DNA of 64,000 nucleotides from assembly GCA_012845835.1 (NCBI GenBank), contig JABAKD010000029.1, positions 14,374,392 to 14,438,391 of the forward strand, in the 5' to 3' direction. Shown here one piece after another: positions 1 through 12,500 of this stretch (position 1 is its first letter; the number at the start of each line of letters is the position of its first letter). The notes under the pieces are model-generated. The model had not been told where the DNA came from. It made no database searches and saw nothing but the letters and a program-made list of their open reading frames with translations. A program made the position numbers and the translations under genes. Source of the DNA: Undaria pinnatifida (taxonomy: Eukaryota; Sar; Phaeophyceae; Laminariales; Alariaceae).

Positions 1-470
1 GACACGCGGGTCCTTTTCCATCAAAAACGTAACGGATGCAGTCATTTAGGGAGGCAACAGATAAAGGAGAAGTGGGGGGGGGAGGGGGCTCATTTTAATG
101 TATGGCCGTAGTCGTACGTCCATAGACCCCCGCATCCCTACGATTGGGGCAGGAGGCAGGATGGGACCAAGCCCTGCAGGGACACAGGGTCGCTGCGTGT
201 TACGGGAGTTCCGGCGCCGGGGCGGCGGTAGGGAACGCGGGTCCTTTTCAATAAAAAGTGTAACGGTTGTAACAGTTTACGGGAAAAAAGAGATTGCAGA
301 AGGGGGCGAGGGGAGGGGATCAAACCCTGACGGGAGAAAGGGGCCGCTGCGCATTCTGGAAGTTCCAGCGCCAGGACGGCGGTGCGACATGAGGGTCCAT
401 CTCCATCAAAATATGTGACGGTTGTAACCGTTAACGGAGAAGCAGAAAACGGGGAAGGGGAGGGGGCAGT
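1..470. repeat. G-rich tandem array, three diverged units
   Basis: Three related segments begin near 1, 233 and 389. Each has a GGGTCC(T/A) start, a CATCAAAA or AATAAAA block, a GTAACGG motif and a purine-rich GGGGAGGGG end. The spacer between units 2 and 3 also resembles the one before unit 2 (CGCTGCG, then AGTTCC(G/A)GCGCC). The first spacing is longer because a piece of another dispersed repeat (about 98-165, see the intron 6 repeats at 17.4-19.2 kb) lies inside it. Short open frames here are by-products of G-rich sequence. Confidence 0.6.
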
Positions 471-1340
471 CTACTACACGAAAAATATTTCTACAGAGTA
501 CGTACCAATATTAATCCGTACGACGCCCCCCACGTCACCGAGGGTAACAAAACAAAATAGCGAGGGAAAAATCACCTGCTGTTAGCGCCGATCGCCGGCG
601 CCTGTTTGACTTTCCCGGGGGTTTTTCTCCCCTGGTTGGCGGCCGAAAACGGTGCCCGGGGAGGCGCCGCCATCGTCCCCGGGGTCTTGGACGCAGGCCT
701 CCCCTGTACCAAATGGTGCGTAGTTCGTCGCGAGAGAAAAAACGGCAAACACCAAAAAAAATCAACAAAGTGCGTGTGGCACAAGGGTTGCGTGCAAAGC
801 CGCCAGGAGACGGTCAGGCCAGTCAAGGGAAAAAAACGTCCAGCGGTCAAGGGTGTCAAACCGATAATTCCACACTAAAACCTGGTAGTGTGGCGTCAAG
901 TATGTCAAACCGATCCTTCAAAACTAAAACCTACCTGGTAGTAGTTTGGCGTCAGTCAAAGCAAATTATTGGAAAATTGCCGCCCGTCGAGGGGTGGACG
1001 TGCCGTCCGACTCTTGGCATCTTTGGCTGCGTGTGCGTGATAAAGGGAGATAAAGGGGGGCGACACCGAGGGGACTACGGCCACGGTTTCATCACACAAT
1101 CGGGCTCACGCCCTGAGATCGCCGCCGAGACAGCGACTGGAGCGTTTTGAGGCATGCATAAGGAAAGGAGACAATGCTAAGTGGAGATATAGTGCTATAT
1201 CGTATTATAGCCCCCGTTTCCACTAGCGAGATTAGGCCACTCGCGCGAGCGTCTCTGTGCCTCACTCAAAAATGGGCTTAGAATATATAGACTATATATA
1301 CTTCGGAGTGTATTTTCATTTTTTATAATATACTTCGGAG
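471..1340. other. No gene seen; short tandem duplication at 848-960
   Basis: No supported coding sequence. Between about 848 and 960 a roughly 50-bp segment is duplicated: GTCAAACCGAT, then CTAAAACCT, then GGTAGT, then TTTGGCGTCA. The second copy contains the near-palindrome TACCTGGTA at 932-940 that recurs through the window. Confidence 0.5.
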
Positions 1341-1344
1341 TGAA

Positions 1345-1985
1345 TATATATATCATGTTGTTGTTGTAGTTGTAGTTGTAGTTGTAGTTGTTGCTGTTGT
1401 TGTTGTTGTTCTCACATAAACTCGCATAATCAAGTCCGCGGTCACAGGACAGGTTCCAGTCACTCTGGAGCTGAGGAATACCCAAGGGAAAAGTACACAA
1501 ACCAAAGGTGGTCACGTTTATATCACAGCCGACGTAATTCATGCCTCCGTCAGAAACACGTAAAAAGTGAAACCGGGAGTCAGCGTACGATGTGCCAGGT
1601 CCATACTGGTGCATACGTCTCACTACTCGCGCCTGGAAAACCGACAATACCGCTTGCCACCCAAGAAAGACTACCACGTATATATTACACGCAGTATTAT
1701 CACCACGCATACGCACGTTAGACGCAAGTCAATTGGAAAAAAAAGAAACACAAAAAAGAAAAGAAGAGAAAGGAAAGGATAGGACAGGAAAGAAAAGAAA
1801 GCGAAAAAGGAAAGGAAAGTAAAGAAAAGACAAGAAAAGCAAGAAAAGACAAGACAAGAATAGGAAACGAGGAAAGCAAAGACAAAAACGTCATACTATT
1901 AATAGCAGACCCTAGGAACTGACTCAAGACGGCATTGGTCTCGTAGAGGGTATCAAGTGCATCAATTGCATTTTAAAGTTTCTTC
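1345..1985 (-). mobile_element. 5'-truncated LINE 3' end with (CAA)n tail
   Basis: This matches the 3' end of the LINE at 33.5-38 kb. Read on the minus strand it has a CCTAGGGTCTGCTA-like segment, a long pyrimidine tract (TTTCC/TTTTC, about 1735-1890), the conserved TCATGCCTCC...GGTTTCACT block, the CTCCAGAGTGACTGGA-like hairpin region, GACTTGATTATGCGAG, and an imperfect (CAA)n tail at about 1353-1412. It contains no reverse transcriptase sequence, as expected for a 5'-truncated copy. Open frames here are shadows. Confidence 0.75.
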
Positions 1986-3454
1986 AAATAAGTCAGCTGT
2001 GAGTGCTCCCAATTAAAGTGTCGATACTTTTTGCAAGCTGCGTGATACGCCGGCCGCGCGTTTTTATAGATGTATTACTGTTTGATATTCGTTGGCGCAG
2101 AGTAACAGGCATTTCCATGACGGCGGTGCACACCGGGAAAACGATTTGTAACAGCACGAAGACGCCTCAAACATCATTTCCATAGAACCGCAAAGGCTGA
2201 GTCGGCTGTGCTTCGGCTGGAGTCCACCACCAGCTATCACAGACGGCGAAAGAGCCAACCAACAGATCTATTCCGTACAAGCAAACACCACAACACCACA
2301 CACGTCGAGCCACAAACACGCCAGTCAGATGCAACCACGCGGAACTCCGTACAAAACGTACCGCAACCACTATAACTGTACGGCATGCCAGGTAGCTAAC
2401 AAAGGCCTAGTCGACGACCAATATTCAGCCACCTCAGCAAATGAAATACGCGTGACTGACTGCAAAAACTCCCTAGCCAACTAATCGCTACTGCTCTAGC
2501 CGGAGACTTGAGTCAGCCAGCGAACAGTCCTGCGTGCCGTACCCTTGGTTGGTCGGTAACTAACTCACCGTGCTCACCTTGCTCTTCGACAACCCCGCGT
2601 CTCCAGTACGGGCAGCAGGGGTGGGCGGAGGAGGAGGTGGGGGACGCCCAAACTCCTCTTCATCTAGCTCGCTGATCGGTCGCCAAATGGCACGGAGAGG
2701 GATGGAGGGGGGGGGACGAAGGGTAAGGGTTTTCAATTAGTGTCATACGCGGGATAGTGGATGGAGGATGGCGGGAAGGGAGGTGGGGGAAGCGAAATAT
2801 CTTCTGAATCGAGCCCGTCGGTAGGCCGCCGAAGGGCATCCAGAGGGGAAGAGGAAGGGGGAGAGGTAGGGGAAGGGTTCCATACGTCGGGCAGACCGAA
2901 TCATAAAATAGATCGTACAGATCACTTTCATGGATCTGAACGATCTGTACATGTTTCCGATGTAGCTGCCTCCAGGGTATCTCTACGTATGTGATTTTGC
3001 GTGTGCCCGGGTTTGCACGCAATGACACTCTGATTTGGTACGGTCTGTACGATCTGAACAATTTTATATATGCGATCATCTGTACCTGTAGGATATACAT
3101 AAGCTGCACGTATATCCCAACCCACTGATCTGTTTTTTCTAGGTCAAGACGATCACGACCTGTGTGTGCGGCCATCTCCGGAACCCATTCCCCTACACCC
3201 CTGCCCCCTCGCCTGTCCCACGTGTCGCTATCTCTAGAAACCCTTATCCCTCCCCTCCCCCCTAACTCCAGCCCACTGTGCGTCCCACCCCCTATCCCGC
3301 GTGTGGCCGTTTTCGAGCTGATTTTATCCCCAACGAGGGGTCAAACGCACCCAAAATGGCCGCTTGGGGCAGACCTCATCGAGATGTTTCCACCACCCAC
3401 GCAAGGTAACACACCCCCTGCCATGACTTTCAGAGTCAACGTTCTTCTCCAATG
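1986..3454. other. No gene seen; degenerate family A fragment and GATCTGTAC motifs
   Basis: About 2030-2070 resembles the GCAAGCTG...GATAC..CGATCGCGCGT core of dispersed family A in degraded form. At 2905-3090 the motif GATC(T)GTAC(A)GATC occurs several times in both orientations. A minus-strand frame of 171 codons at 2660-3175 is mostly Pro/Leu-rich low complexity with no recognisable domain, so I do not call it a gene. Confidence 0.4.
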
Positions 3455-3635
3455 ATTCTGGTGGAGGCATGAATTGCGTCAGCTGTGATATATGCCTGTA
3501 CCACCTTTGGTTTGTGTTTTTCCCTGGGGTATTCCCCAGCTCCAGAGCGACTGGAGCCTGTCCTGTGACCACGAACTTGATTATGCGAGTTAATGTGAGA
3601 ACAACAACAACAACGACAACAACAACAAATGTGAG
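3455..3635 (+). mobile_element. 5'-truncated LINE 3' end (short copy)
   Basis: A plus-strand copy of the last 180 bp of the LINE: TGGTGGAGGCATGAATTGCG, the TGTACCACC block, CTCCAGAGCGACTGGAG, GACTTGATTATGCGAGTTAA, then (CAA)n with one CGA interruption at about 3600-3630. The start is abrupt, as in target-primed reverse transcription truncation. Confidence 0.75.
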
Positions 3636-4034
3636 GAGGGCCCACACAAAACGAAAGTGGCGACTCTGGGAAGACCTCGAGCCGAGATCGTTCCATACAC
3701 AGACGTGTTGCTCAGCGTTAGCACTCCTCCCGTTGCCGAAAAAGCACATCATAAATACGTCGGAAGGGGGGTGTTATCTTGCGTGTTATACGGTACAGAA
3801 TACGGGTTTTCTCGTGGTACAGCATTTTTTTTTTTTCCACACACATTTACTTTCCAGCTTCCGGACAAGCCGTGGTCACAGGTGTCGTCTCTTCCCCCCC
3901 CCCCGGTTCTTGCCTTCAATTTTTATCGCGCATAGGGTTCAGCAATCCCACTATTTTTCATCGAGTGTTGCTAACTCACGCTCTCACGCTTTCCGCAAGT
4001 CAATTTGTGCACAAGAAAAGGTCCCCACACGAAC

Positions 4035-4125
4035 TTATACGATCATGCAATTCGGGGGACTCGAACTCACGAAACTTACCGGTATACCAGGCTCGAGGAT
4101 AACCTGAAGCGCAACCGGGGCCACC
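4035..4125 (-). mobile_element. tRNA-like SINE relic
   Basis: On the minus strand this carries a B-box/T-arm-like GTGAGTTCGAGTCCCCC. It is preceded by CCGGTGG...GGTTATCCTCGA and GGTATACCGG, in the same order as the tRNA-like repeat at 51.8 kb. The A box is interrupted and no complete cloverleaf folds, so a functional tRNA is unlikely. It could equally be a decayed tRNA pseudogene. Confidence 0.4.
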
Positions 4126-4772
4126 GGAATCAATATGAAACACCAGTTAAGAATCTCTTATTTTCTGGCCAGGTTGGATTTCTAACGTAAGGCAGGGTGT
4201 GTCCTACCTAGTTCTACACTATTTTCAGCATAAAAAGCCCATGATCTTAGTTTCGTCTAAAATTCGATTAATAGCCTGCAATTTCTAAACTGCCAAATTC
4301 TTAAGAGCTGTCGCGTGCTACAATAGTAGTCTTTATATACTACGAACCAGAAATCAGAGTTGAGAAGGGAGCAGCGACCAGAGCCTAGAAAGCCCCAGAC
4401 ACCAGGCAAGGAGAAATAACAAAACTCGTTGGAACTCAATTCGAAAGCCGTTACACACCGTTACACACCAAACGGTACACGTTACCCTGCAGTTGGAGTT
4501 AGCTTAGAGCGCGTCCATTCGCAAAACTAAGAAATCCAACATGCGCCAGCATTCCTGGATTTTTAATGCGATACAACTCAGGAACTGCTGTAGACCACGG
4601 TGCTCATAGTATTAGACTTTCTGCTGTTTTACGAGTAGCTGAGTAGTCCTGGACTACTAATACTACAGCAGTATAAATAATGGCAATGACTCAAGGCGAC
4701 GAAGTCAGCCAGGGGGGCGTAGGATTCAGTAGTAAGTAGTCCTTACCACTTACCTGGTGTTCGACACTATTA

Positions 4773-5865
4773 GACACTTATAAAACTCAAAGAAATCGCG
4801 ATTTTGGGTGTTTAGAGTCAAATTATGCGCACCTGGAGTTTTATAGGCGTGCCGGAAATTGCGATATTTTCGCGACCTGTGGTCCGCAAAACACAACCCA
4901 AGTGCGAAAAATCGCACAGGGCTTTTTTTCCCCATCGCGATTTTTAATGTTCTTTTTTGTTGAGTAGAGCCAGAATTACTGACAGACAGGCTTGGACACG
5001 CCCCGGAAAACACGTACCTACCCACACGAGGCTTGCTTCTCCACGATACCATCCGATCGTCACCGCGACAACATGAACAACAACAGCAGCGATGGCCGCG
5101 GGGACGGGGTTGAATACACACAGCAGGTTGGTGCTCCCGTGACTGGGGAGGGGCGCATGCCCGAGATGCCCGGATTCAGCGGCACCACCACAACATCCAG
5201 TGCTCTACCCATGGACGGATTTGTGACGGAGTAGAGGTATGCCCCCAACCCGGCAACAAGCGGGCAGCGGTTGGCGCGAAGGACGCGCAGAGGGGAGGAG
5301 GCAACACATGGCAGCCGCAACATTTCAATGCCGTCGCTGATGCCATGGGTTCTGGTGTGGGCTCTACCCACGGCAACATCAGCCGGAAGCTGAGAGATCT
5401 AACGAGCACTACTACTGCTGTAGATTTTACGTCGTGGGAGTAGCGAGATACCGATGCCCGCCAGCGTCGCGTAGGCACAAGCTTTGACAATGTGTCTCAC
5501 CACGAGCGCGAGCCGTGTCTGCGCTGCGGCATCGTTCATGCCAAGAGCCAAACTCATGATAGATGCAGGCGCTGATGCTGGCCGAGCTACCGGGAGCAGC
5601 AGCTACAGCAGCAGCAGCAGCCATGTCCTTCGACCAGCGGTGTGCTGTGTGTGTTGTGAGGAGTGAGGAGCTGACCGAGGGCTACGGGATTGTCACCGAA
5701 TTTGTTCGTATCTTGGCACATAACCCGAGTTTTATATCTCACGTACTCCTGGAAGAAAAGGCGATTTTGAGTTTTATATCGGGTGGTTTGCGAAATCGCA
5801 AATCGCGATGGAGAATTTGGGTTGAAGATCCGAAATATCGCACTCCTCTGAGTTTTATAAGTGTC
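4773..5865. mobile_element. Non-autonomous DNA transposon with 17-bp inverted ends and TATTA duplication
   Basis: The element begins GACACTTATAAAACTCA and ends with its exact inverse TGAGTTTTATAAGTGTC. It is flanked on both sides by TATTA (4768-4772 and 5866-5870). About 190 bp at each end is enriched in GAGTTTTATA and AAATCGCGATTTT-like motifs in both orientations, as expected of sub-terminal transposase-binding repeats. The interior (about 5040-5650) is different: GC-richer, with several open frames rich in Ser, Ala and Asp and short CAG/AGC runs, but no transposase motif. It may be a captured host fragment or a decayed ORF. The superfamily is not assigned; a 5-bp duplication with these ends fits no family I can name with confidence. 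Confidence 0.8.
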
Positions 5866-6032
5866 TATTAATATGATATTATGACTGACGCTTACTTGGC
5901 AATAATAGGGTCAGGCTTAGGGTTACTACAGCAGTATATTCGTGTCTTATTCAGCAACAGTCTGTGACCCAGCATTGACCCCGAATCACTACTAATCTAT
6001 TAATAGTTAATAGCTGATACCTACGAGTAGTT

Positions 6033-6508
6033 TGACATTTTTTTTTCTCTTTTCCTTTCCTTACTTCCTCTCCTTGTCTCGTCTTTTCTTGCTTTTCTTG
6101 TCTTTTCTTTTCTTTCCTTTCCTTTTACGTTTTTCGCTTTCTTGTCTCTTCTTTTCTTTCTTTTTTTCCAATTGGCTTGCGTCTATCGTGGGTATGCGTA
6201 GTGATAGGTACCACGTGTAATATGTACGTGGTAGTCTTTCTTTCGTGGGTGGCAAGCGGTAGAGTCGGTTTTTCCAGGCGGGAGTAGTGAGACGTATGCA
6301 CCAGTATGGACCTGGCACATCGTAGGCTGACAACCGATTTCACATTTATATGTTTCTGGTGGAGGCATGAATTGCGTCAGCTGTGATATATGCGTGTACC
6401 ACCTTGGGTTGTGTGTGTTTTCCCTGGGGTATTCCTCAGCTCCAGAGTGACTGGAGCCTGTCGTGTGACCACGGACTTGATTATGCGAGTTAATGTGAGA
6501 ACAACAAC
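6033..6508 (+). mobile_element. 5'-truncated LINE 3' end (left arm of an inverted pair)
   Basis: Plus-strand copy. It starts in the T/C-rich tract (TTTCCTTTCC runs, 6040-6165), continues through the CACCAGTATGGACCTGG and GGTGGAGGCATGAATTGCG blocks, and ends at GAGTTAATGTGAGAACAACAAC. The minus-strand copy at 6652-7390 faces it tail to tail across about 145 bp. Frames reading Phe/Leu/Ser-rich peptides are tract artefacts. Confidence 0.75.
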
Positions 6509-6651
6509 CTAGTGTACGTACGTGGTACCAGTTAGGTGCCCTTACCTCACCCCTCAACCTTTTCCGTAATGTCGAATAGGTGGTAACGTGCAACCATGCT
6601 GCCGAGCAAGTGGTAAGGTGCTCTCGCCAGTAGCCCTACGCAGTACAAGTA

Positions 6652-7390
6652 CATTGTTCTCACATTAACTCGCATAATCAAGTCCGTGGTCACAGGACAG
6701 GCTCCAGTTACTCTGGAGCTGAGTAATACCCTAGGGAAAAACACAAACAACCAAAGGTGGTACACGCATACCTGGTATATCACATCTGATGCAATTCATG
6801 CTTCCACCAGAAACATAAAAAATGGAAATCGGGAGTCAGTCTACGATGTGCCAGGTCTGTACCTGGTGCATACGTCTCATTACTCGCGCCTGGAAAAACC
6901 GACTATACCGCTTGCCACCCAAGAAAGACTACCACGTACCTGGTATATATTACACGTAGTATCTATCATTACGCATACGCACGACAGACACAAGTCAAGT
7001 TTTTTTTGGAAAAAAGAAACAAAGAACAAGTAAGAAGAGAAAGGAAAGGAAAGAAAAGAGAAGAAAGCGAAAAAAGAAAACGAAAAAGGAAAAGAAAGGA
7101 AAAGAAAAGACAAGAAAAGCAAGAAAAGGCAAGACAAGAAGAGGAAGCAAGGAAAGGAAAGGAGAAAAAAAATACATACTAGCAGACCCTAGGAACTGAC
7201 TAAAGACGGCATTAGGCTCAAAGAGGGTATCAAGTGCATCATCAAACGGCACTGGGGAGAGAACGCAACATGGCGAAGAAGTTAGGGCAGTCTTACGCTA
7301 TCTTGTCACGGCCATTGGAAGGCCCACAACTTTCAAGACGATGATGGCCAAACCCAGAGTTCAGTCTCTTGGGCATGACGTCCCCCCTTC
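6652..7390 (-). mobile_element. 5'-truncated LINE 3' end (right arm of an inverted pair)
   Basis: The longest truncated copy here. Read on the minus strand it starts near 7390, well upstream of the pyrimidine tract. The segment 7190-7390 is closely shared with 34010-34205 of the full LINE (TAGACCCTAGGAACTGACT-like block, GGCACTGGGGAGAGAACG, CGGCCATTGGAAGGCCCAC). The tail is only a remnant of (CAA)n. Two TACCTGGTA motifs (6769 and 6937) lie at positions where other copies lack them, suggesting later small insertions. Confidence 0.75.
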
Positions 7391-9502
7391 CCATGTTCGA
7401 TGTTCGCCTGTTCGCTACTTACAGCACCGCTCCTCTGTTACTACAGCAGCAGTATAAGACTGCTCTACCGACCGGTACTAGGGCATTACATGCGTGCTAT
7501 ACTACTCGTGAGAGGTCAGAAGTCAGTAGCATGGATGAGCTCGTACTCGTTTTATATTCAAGCTGCAAGCTACCAGGTAAAGCTACAAGCTACCAGGTAC
7601 AATTAATACATGATACCAGGTACAATGTACGGCATAGCATATTGAGGAGCTGGCGCCAAGGTGGTCCGAAAAGAGCAAAAAAAATGTTCCGTGATGACAT
7701 TTCGCGAGGCCGCTCCCCGACGTAGCTACCCCCAACCCGCCGTCTTCCGTCTTCCCGTACTGCTGTACGATACTCGTGGGGACGCGAGACGTGAGTGCAG
7801 TAGCCAGCAGCAGCAGTTGTAGTGTTTGTATTCCATTCTGAAATGAGAGACGGGACACGGACAAGAACGACAGCCGCCCCTTCCCTTCCGATTGAAGACG
7901 CGCTGGAAATGCACCGGTATGCCTTCGACGGACGGCCGTCTAGACGCAAAATTATATATATATTCAGTCTGTATCATCCCAACGTCGCGACTGACGGCGT
8001 CTTAAACTGCCGTCTTTAGTCTTTACTTCTGTTGTTCGTACCTCTGTGTAAGATCCCCGGCTGACATGGCAGCAGGGGCCATCGACGAGGCCATTGGGTT
8101 CGCTGATTAGCTGTGGCCTAGCACCCCCTCCTCCCCCTCAATCCCAACGCTTCGCGGGGTGACCTGCACCGCACAGCTGCAGCAGCGGCTCGCTCTCACT
8201 GCTCCCCTTGTTCAAAAGTTAAATCGATTATCGGTTTGCGCTGCTCTGCTGTGAGGAGTTTTTGCACATGCGTTGCACCATATGCGTTGGTACACAGCAA
8301 AGGCCAGCCGGCAGCCGGCGGCCGGGGGGGGGAAAGAAGCGTCGAGCAAGGGGCGTAGGGTGTAGGCGGAAGAGTTTATTGGGTGATTGCTGTGTGGGGG
8401 CACTAGATGAAGCGATCTGATGGACAAAGCAGACGAGAAGACACGCTTCGTACTCAAGAGTTTTTCAAAATGAGAGAAAAAAGACCGAAAGCAGCCCCGT
8501 TTACGAGGACAAACTATTTGGAATTAGTGTACGATCATCTTCGAAGGCGGAAAAAGAGACATCGGTCGCACCCCGCCGCGGGACGCGGGGCCTCTTTTTC
8601 TGAGCGTGAAAAAAAAAGGTCAAACGGCTCACCAAAGGTTGGCTGATCGCCTGGTATGCGCAATCAAACTCCTCTGCAGCTCGCCAAATCACCGTTCCCG
8701 AGGAGCTATTCCAAGAAGAGAGGCTCCTCCGGCAGGTCTGCGGCCGAGATATGACACCCCCCTTGTGCAACTGCTCACGGCGACACGGTGACATACCCCG
8801 CCGTCATACGTCGTGCACGGCTCGTGCGGCGCAAATTCTGAATTTGAGTTGACGAAACGCCATCTGAATAAAGTCGAAACCCCTCAACGAATTTGACGAA
8901 ATCTGGCAGTACAAGCACGAGGTAACGAGTAACGAGTTGAAGCTCTCCTGATCTCGTGATGTGGACACTGTTGTTGAAAGCCTTCTGCCTCCTGCCTGCA
9001 TCGAAGTAGTTTATCAAGCTTGGTGACTTTGTTGCGCCGATTGGAGCCTCCTGAGCGCAGCCTATGCCAAAGCTTCCAGTCCTAAAAGACTGGAACGCGG
9101 AACATCAACCACCGACGGTTGTCACTGCTGCTGTACGATACGGTTGCCAGGCACCTATACCATTCCTGACTCGACAGAGGCCAAGCACTCCGGCAAGGCC
9201 CACCAAGTGCATTCATCCCGCGCAGACCGAACAGAGGGTCGGTCGCAGCAAGTCGAGGGTTGGTCACAGCCAGCAAACGATTTTTTGCGATAAGCGGTAT
9301 GCTTTGCTCGATACGGTCGTGATCTGTACGATACCTGGTATCACGAAGGAGAGGGCAAGCACCAAGCACCTCGCTCCTTTCAGAAACAGCGAACAGCAGT
9401 TCTAGCGCCTCACCCATCCTCTCCCGTACGAGTTCCTGTGGATGTAAATACAACCGTAGAGAACGATTCAAAGCGTGTACTCACGTCCTCCGAGAGGGGG
9501 CG
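7391..9502. other. Upstream flank of POLL; no gene or clear promoter element seen
   Basis: No recognisable coding domain. Three TACCAGGTA near-palindromes cluster at 7571, 7591 and 7614 within 50 bp, and one TACCTGGTA lies at 9332. Short frames (up to 129 codons) have no domain and overlap on both strands. The polymerase promoter and 5' UTR should lie in the last few hundred bases, but I see no convincing TATA box or initiator there. Confidence 0.4.
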
Positions 9503-12500
9503 ATGCCAACGTATCCTCGTACCAAACGCGAGTTAGCGCTCCTGTTCGACCAGAAAGGGCGACAGCGACGCGCAATACTGCGGGACCTGTACGCCGCGGC
9601 CGACGCCGAATTTGTCGAGCAGATCTCCGCTAGAAGGCTAGAATGCGCAAGGATCTTCGCAGCGGAGCAAGGAGGGAGAGATTTATCATCCGCTGCTACA
9701 ACTGCCGTGGCAACGAACGCGGCTGTTGTGACGGTAGAGGGCCTGTCCGGGCGGAGTACGCCTAAGGCCACCAACATGCCCTTGGCTATAAGAGGCGGCG
9801 CTTCGGCCCCGTCGGAACCCAACAACGCCGACAACAGCGCTGACTGTTCCGCTGACGGCCACCATGACAAGGATGAGAACGAGGATCGTGGGGACGATCG
9901 TACTGCTGGTGCTGGTGGTGTTGGGGGTGCTGACGTTGGTGCTGCTACTGGTGGTGGCGGTGGTGCTGATGTTGGTGCTGGCGCTTGCGCTGCTGGTGCT
10001 GATGCTGGTGATAGTGGTGACGGTGACAACATCGACTCCGCTGACGATGGCGATGACAACGATGATAACGTTGAAGGTGGTGGTGGTGGTGTTGGTGACG
10101 TTGCTGGTGGTGGTCCGGAAAAATACAGCCACCTCTCGCCAGTCCTTTTTCTATCCGGGAAAGTCGCCGCATACCGCTTCGTACCTCTCCCTACCTCTTC
10201 CGCTCCGGCGCCCCCTCGCAGCAACGCCAGGAGTGGCGCCGGGGAACGTAAACAGACGGGCATGGTTGGGGATTGCAGGGGCACCCATGCCCCCACCAGA
10301 GATACTGGGAGGGGGTCGGACCAGCGGACCGGGGGGGCGAGGGGTGGCGGGTCAACTAGGCCTTTGGAGGCAGAAGGGGTTGGGGTCACTCGCGAAGCAT
10401 CATCGGCGGTGAACGGTGTTGTCGATTGCAGCACTTTTGTTGGTGAAAAAAGGACCAAGAAGTGGGGAAGAGAACGAGAAAGGGAGGGACCTGCACGCAC
10501 ATGTATCGACACACGCGCACCGACAGGAAGAGTGCCTGGTGTACACAAAACATTCGTAGCGAATGGCGAGCGCGAAGCCGGGACTGGAACAATGTCGGTG
10601 GTTGTTTGTAAGGGGGGCACGGCGCCGCCATTGAACGGCCGGTCCATTGTTGCGGGTGGTGGTGGTGGCGGTGGTGGTGCTTCTGCTGAAGCTTTTCCTG
10701 GTGTTGCTGCTATTGTTGCTGCTGAACTTCCTGCTGCTGCTGCTTCTCCTGCTGCTTCTCCTGCTGCTGCTGCTGCTGCTTCTCCTGCTGCTGCTCCTGC
10801 TGCTGCTGTTGACGCTGCTGGTGATGATGCTGATGCTACTGCAGTTGCTGCGGGCGACGGTGCTTCCGGCTCGAAGGCGCGCGCAGTTGCAGGCACCACC
10901 ATTACTACCACTGCTGTCGATGCGATAAGTCGTGGCCACCAACGGTCGCGACAGCCTGCCATGGCCATCACTGCAGAAGCGCTCCTAGGCGTCGCCTCAC
11001 GTGCTCGGTCGCTGAAGCGATCGCATTCCACGGCGGGGATTGACCTGTCTTCTTCACGACAAGATGGTTGCACGGCGATCAGGAAGGCTCGACGCAATCG
11101 TGGTGATGGTGGTGGTGATGGTGGTGGTGGTGGTGGTGATGGTAGTGGTTGTGTTGGTGGTGCTGGTGCAGGTGCTGGTCGTGGTGGTGGTCGTCGTGTT
11201 GGTGTTGGCGGTAATGGTGGTGGTCGTGGTGTTCGTGGTGGTCGTCGTAGTAGTGATAGTGGTGTAGATGGTGGTGTTGGTCTTACGGGCCGTGGTGGTG
11301 ATGGTCGTGGTGGCGACGGCGGAGGTATTCCAAATAAGGGAAAGCAAGAGAGCAAGAATGGACGAATGAACAAAGGCGCTCGGAAGGCAAAAATGGCAGC
11401 AGTATCCATGGCCGCACCGAAAGGGCCGTTCTCCAAGCTGAATGTTTGCGCGGTACATTTGGGTTCGGTGACGAGCAACACAGTAGCCGCGTGGGCACGA
11501 GAAGTCGGTCGGGGCGGAGGAACGGTGGGAACGTTTTATATTCCTGGGGAAACGACGCATATCGTGGCTGATGCATCGCTCTCCCAGGATGAGCTCGACC
11601 GTTACAAAGGGTGGGAACACCCGCGGCATGTCGGCATGGAGGGGGAGGGGTTGGGTGGGACGCCCGTGGGGGTACCTGTGGTCAGCAGCGACTGGATGGT
11701 GGAATGCTTGAAGCGCTCGACGGTAGTGGCGGTGGCTGGCAATGCGCGTCAATTAACCCGCACTCTTACAGTGGCACCGTCGTCCTTTGCAGACACTACT
11801 GCTCCCGCAGAAGCAGTAACAGCAACACTAGCATCATCAAAAAAAGTAGGAGTAGCAGTACCAGCAGCTCCAACATCATCACCAGCAGTACCAGCAACGC
11901 AAGCAGGAGCGCGGTGTATCCCCGATGCGGTGAGCAAAGGTAGTAGTGCTGGAGGTGTTAGAAGCGCACAGGAGGGCGCTACACGCAGAGGCAGCGGAAG
12001 CTCGCGCGCGGTCACCATCTCGTCGGCACACGTCAACCCTAGCGAGTTGTCGGCGGTAAGCGCTCTGCCGATGGCGGTGACAGCGGAAATTGGGGTAGAA
12101 GTGGAGGCGAGGGTGAGGGTGGGGGCGGGAGGGGCGGCGGGAGCGGAGCTGAGGGCGACGGCGGGAATGGGGGTGGGGGTAAGGGCGGGAATGAAGGCGG
12201 GAGTGGCCGAGGAGAATGATAGCGACAACTCGGTAGTGGGTTCGCGGGCGGTAATGGGGGGGTTCGGGTGCAGGAACCCCGACATAGCGGAGCAGAGGAC
12301 AAAGTTCTTCTGCCAGTCCGGCAGCTCCCGAGGCCATGTGAGCCATCCGGCAAACATCCATCGGTGGTGGTGTACCACTCTGGATGGCTATATAAGTACT
12401 ATTGGGGTATTGGTATGAAACGCCTCAAAACATACATTCGTGTACGGATTTGAAAGGAAATCTGGCAGAGAGTAGTTAGAACAGCGGTCTTCCTCGAACA

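Noticed and set aside
1718-1927. Phe/Leu/Ser-rich hydrophobic frames (also at 6032, 6880 and 27544)
   Set aside because: Produced by the pyrimidine tract of LINE 3' ends.
10647-10928. Poly-Leu/Val frames over (GCT)n and (GGT)n
   Set aside because: Alternate frames of triplet runs inside POLL exon 1, not membrane proteins.
9481-11481. A 666-codon open frame on the minus strand
   Set aside because: It is the antisense shadow of POLL exon 1. Its Pro/Ser/Ala runs mirror the plus-strand GC-rich triplet repeats, and it has no domain.
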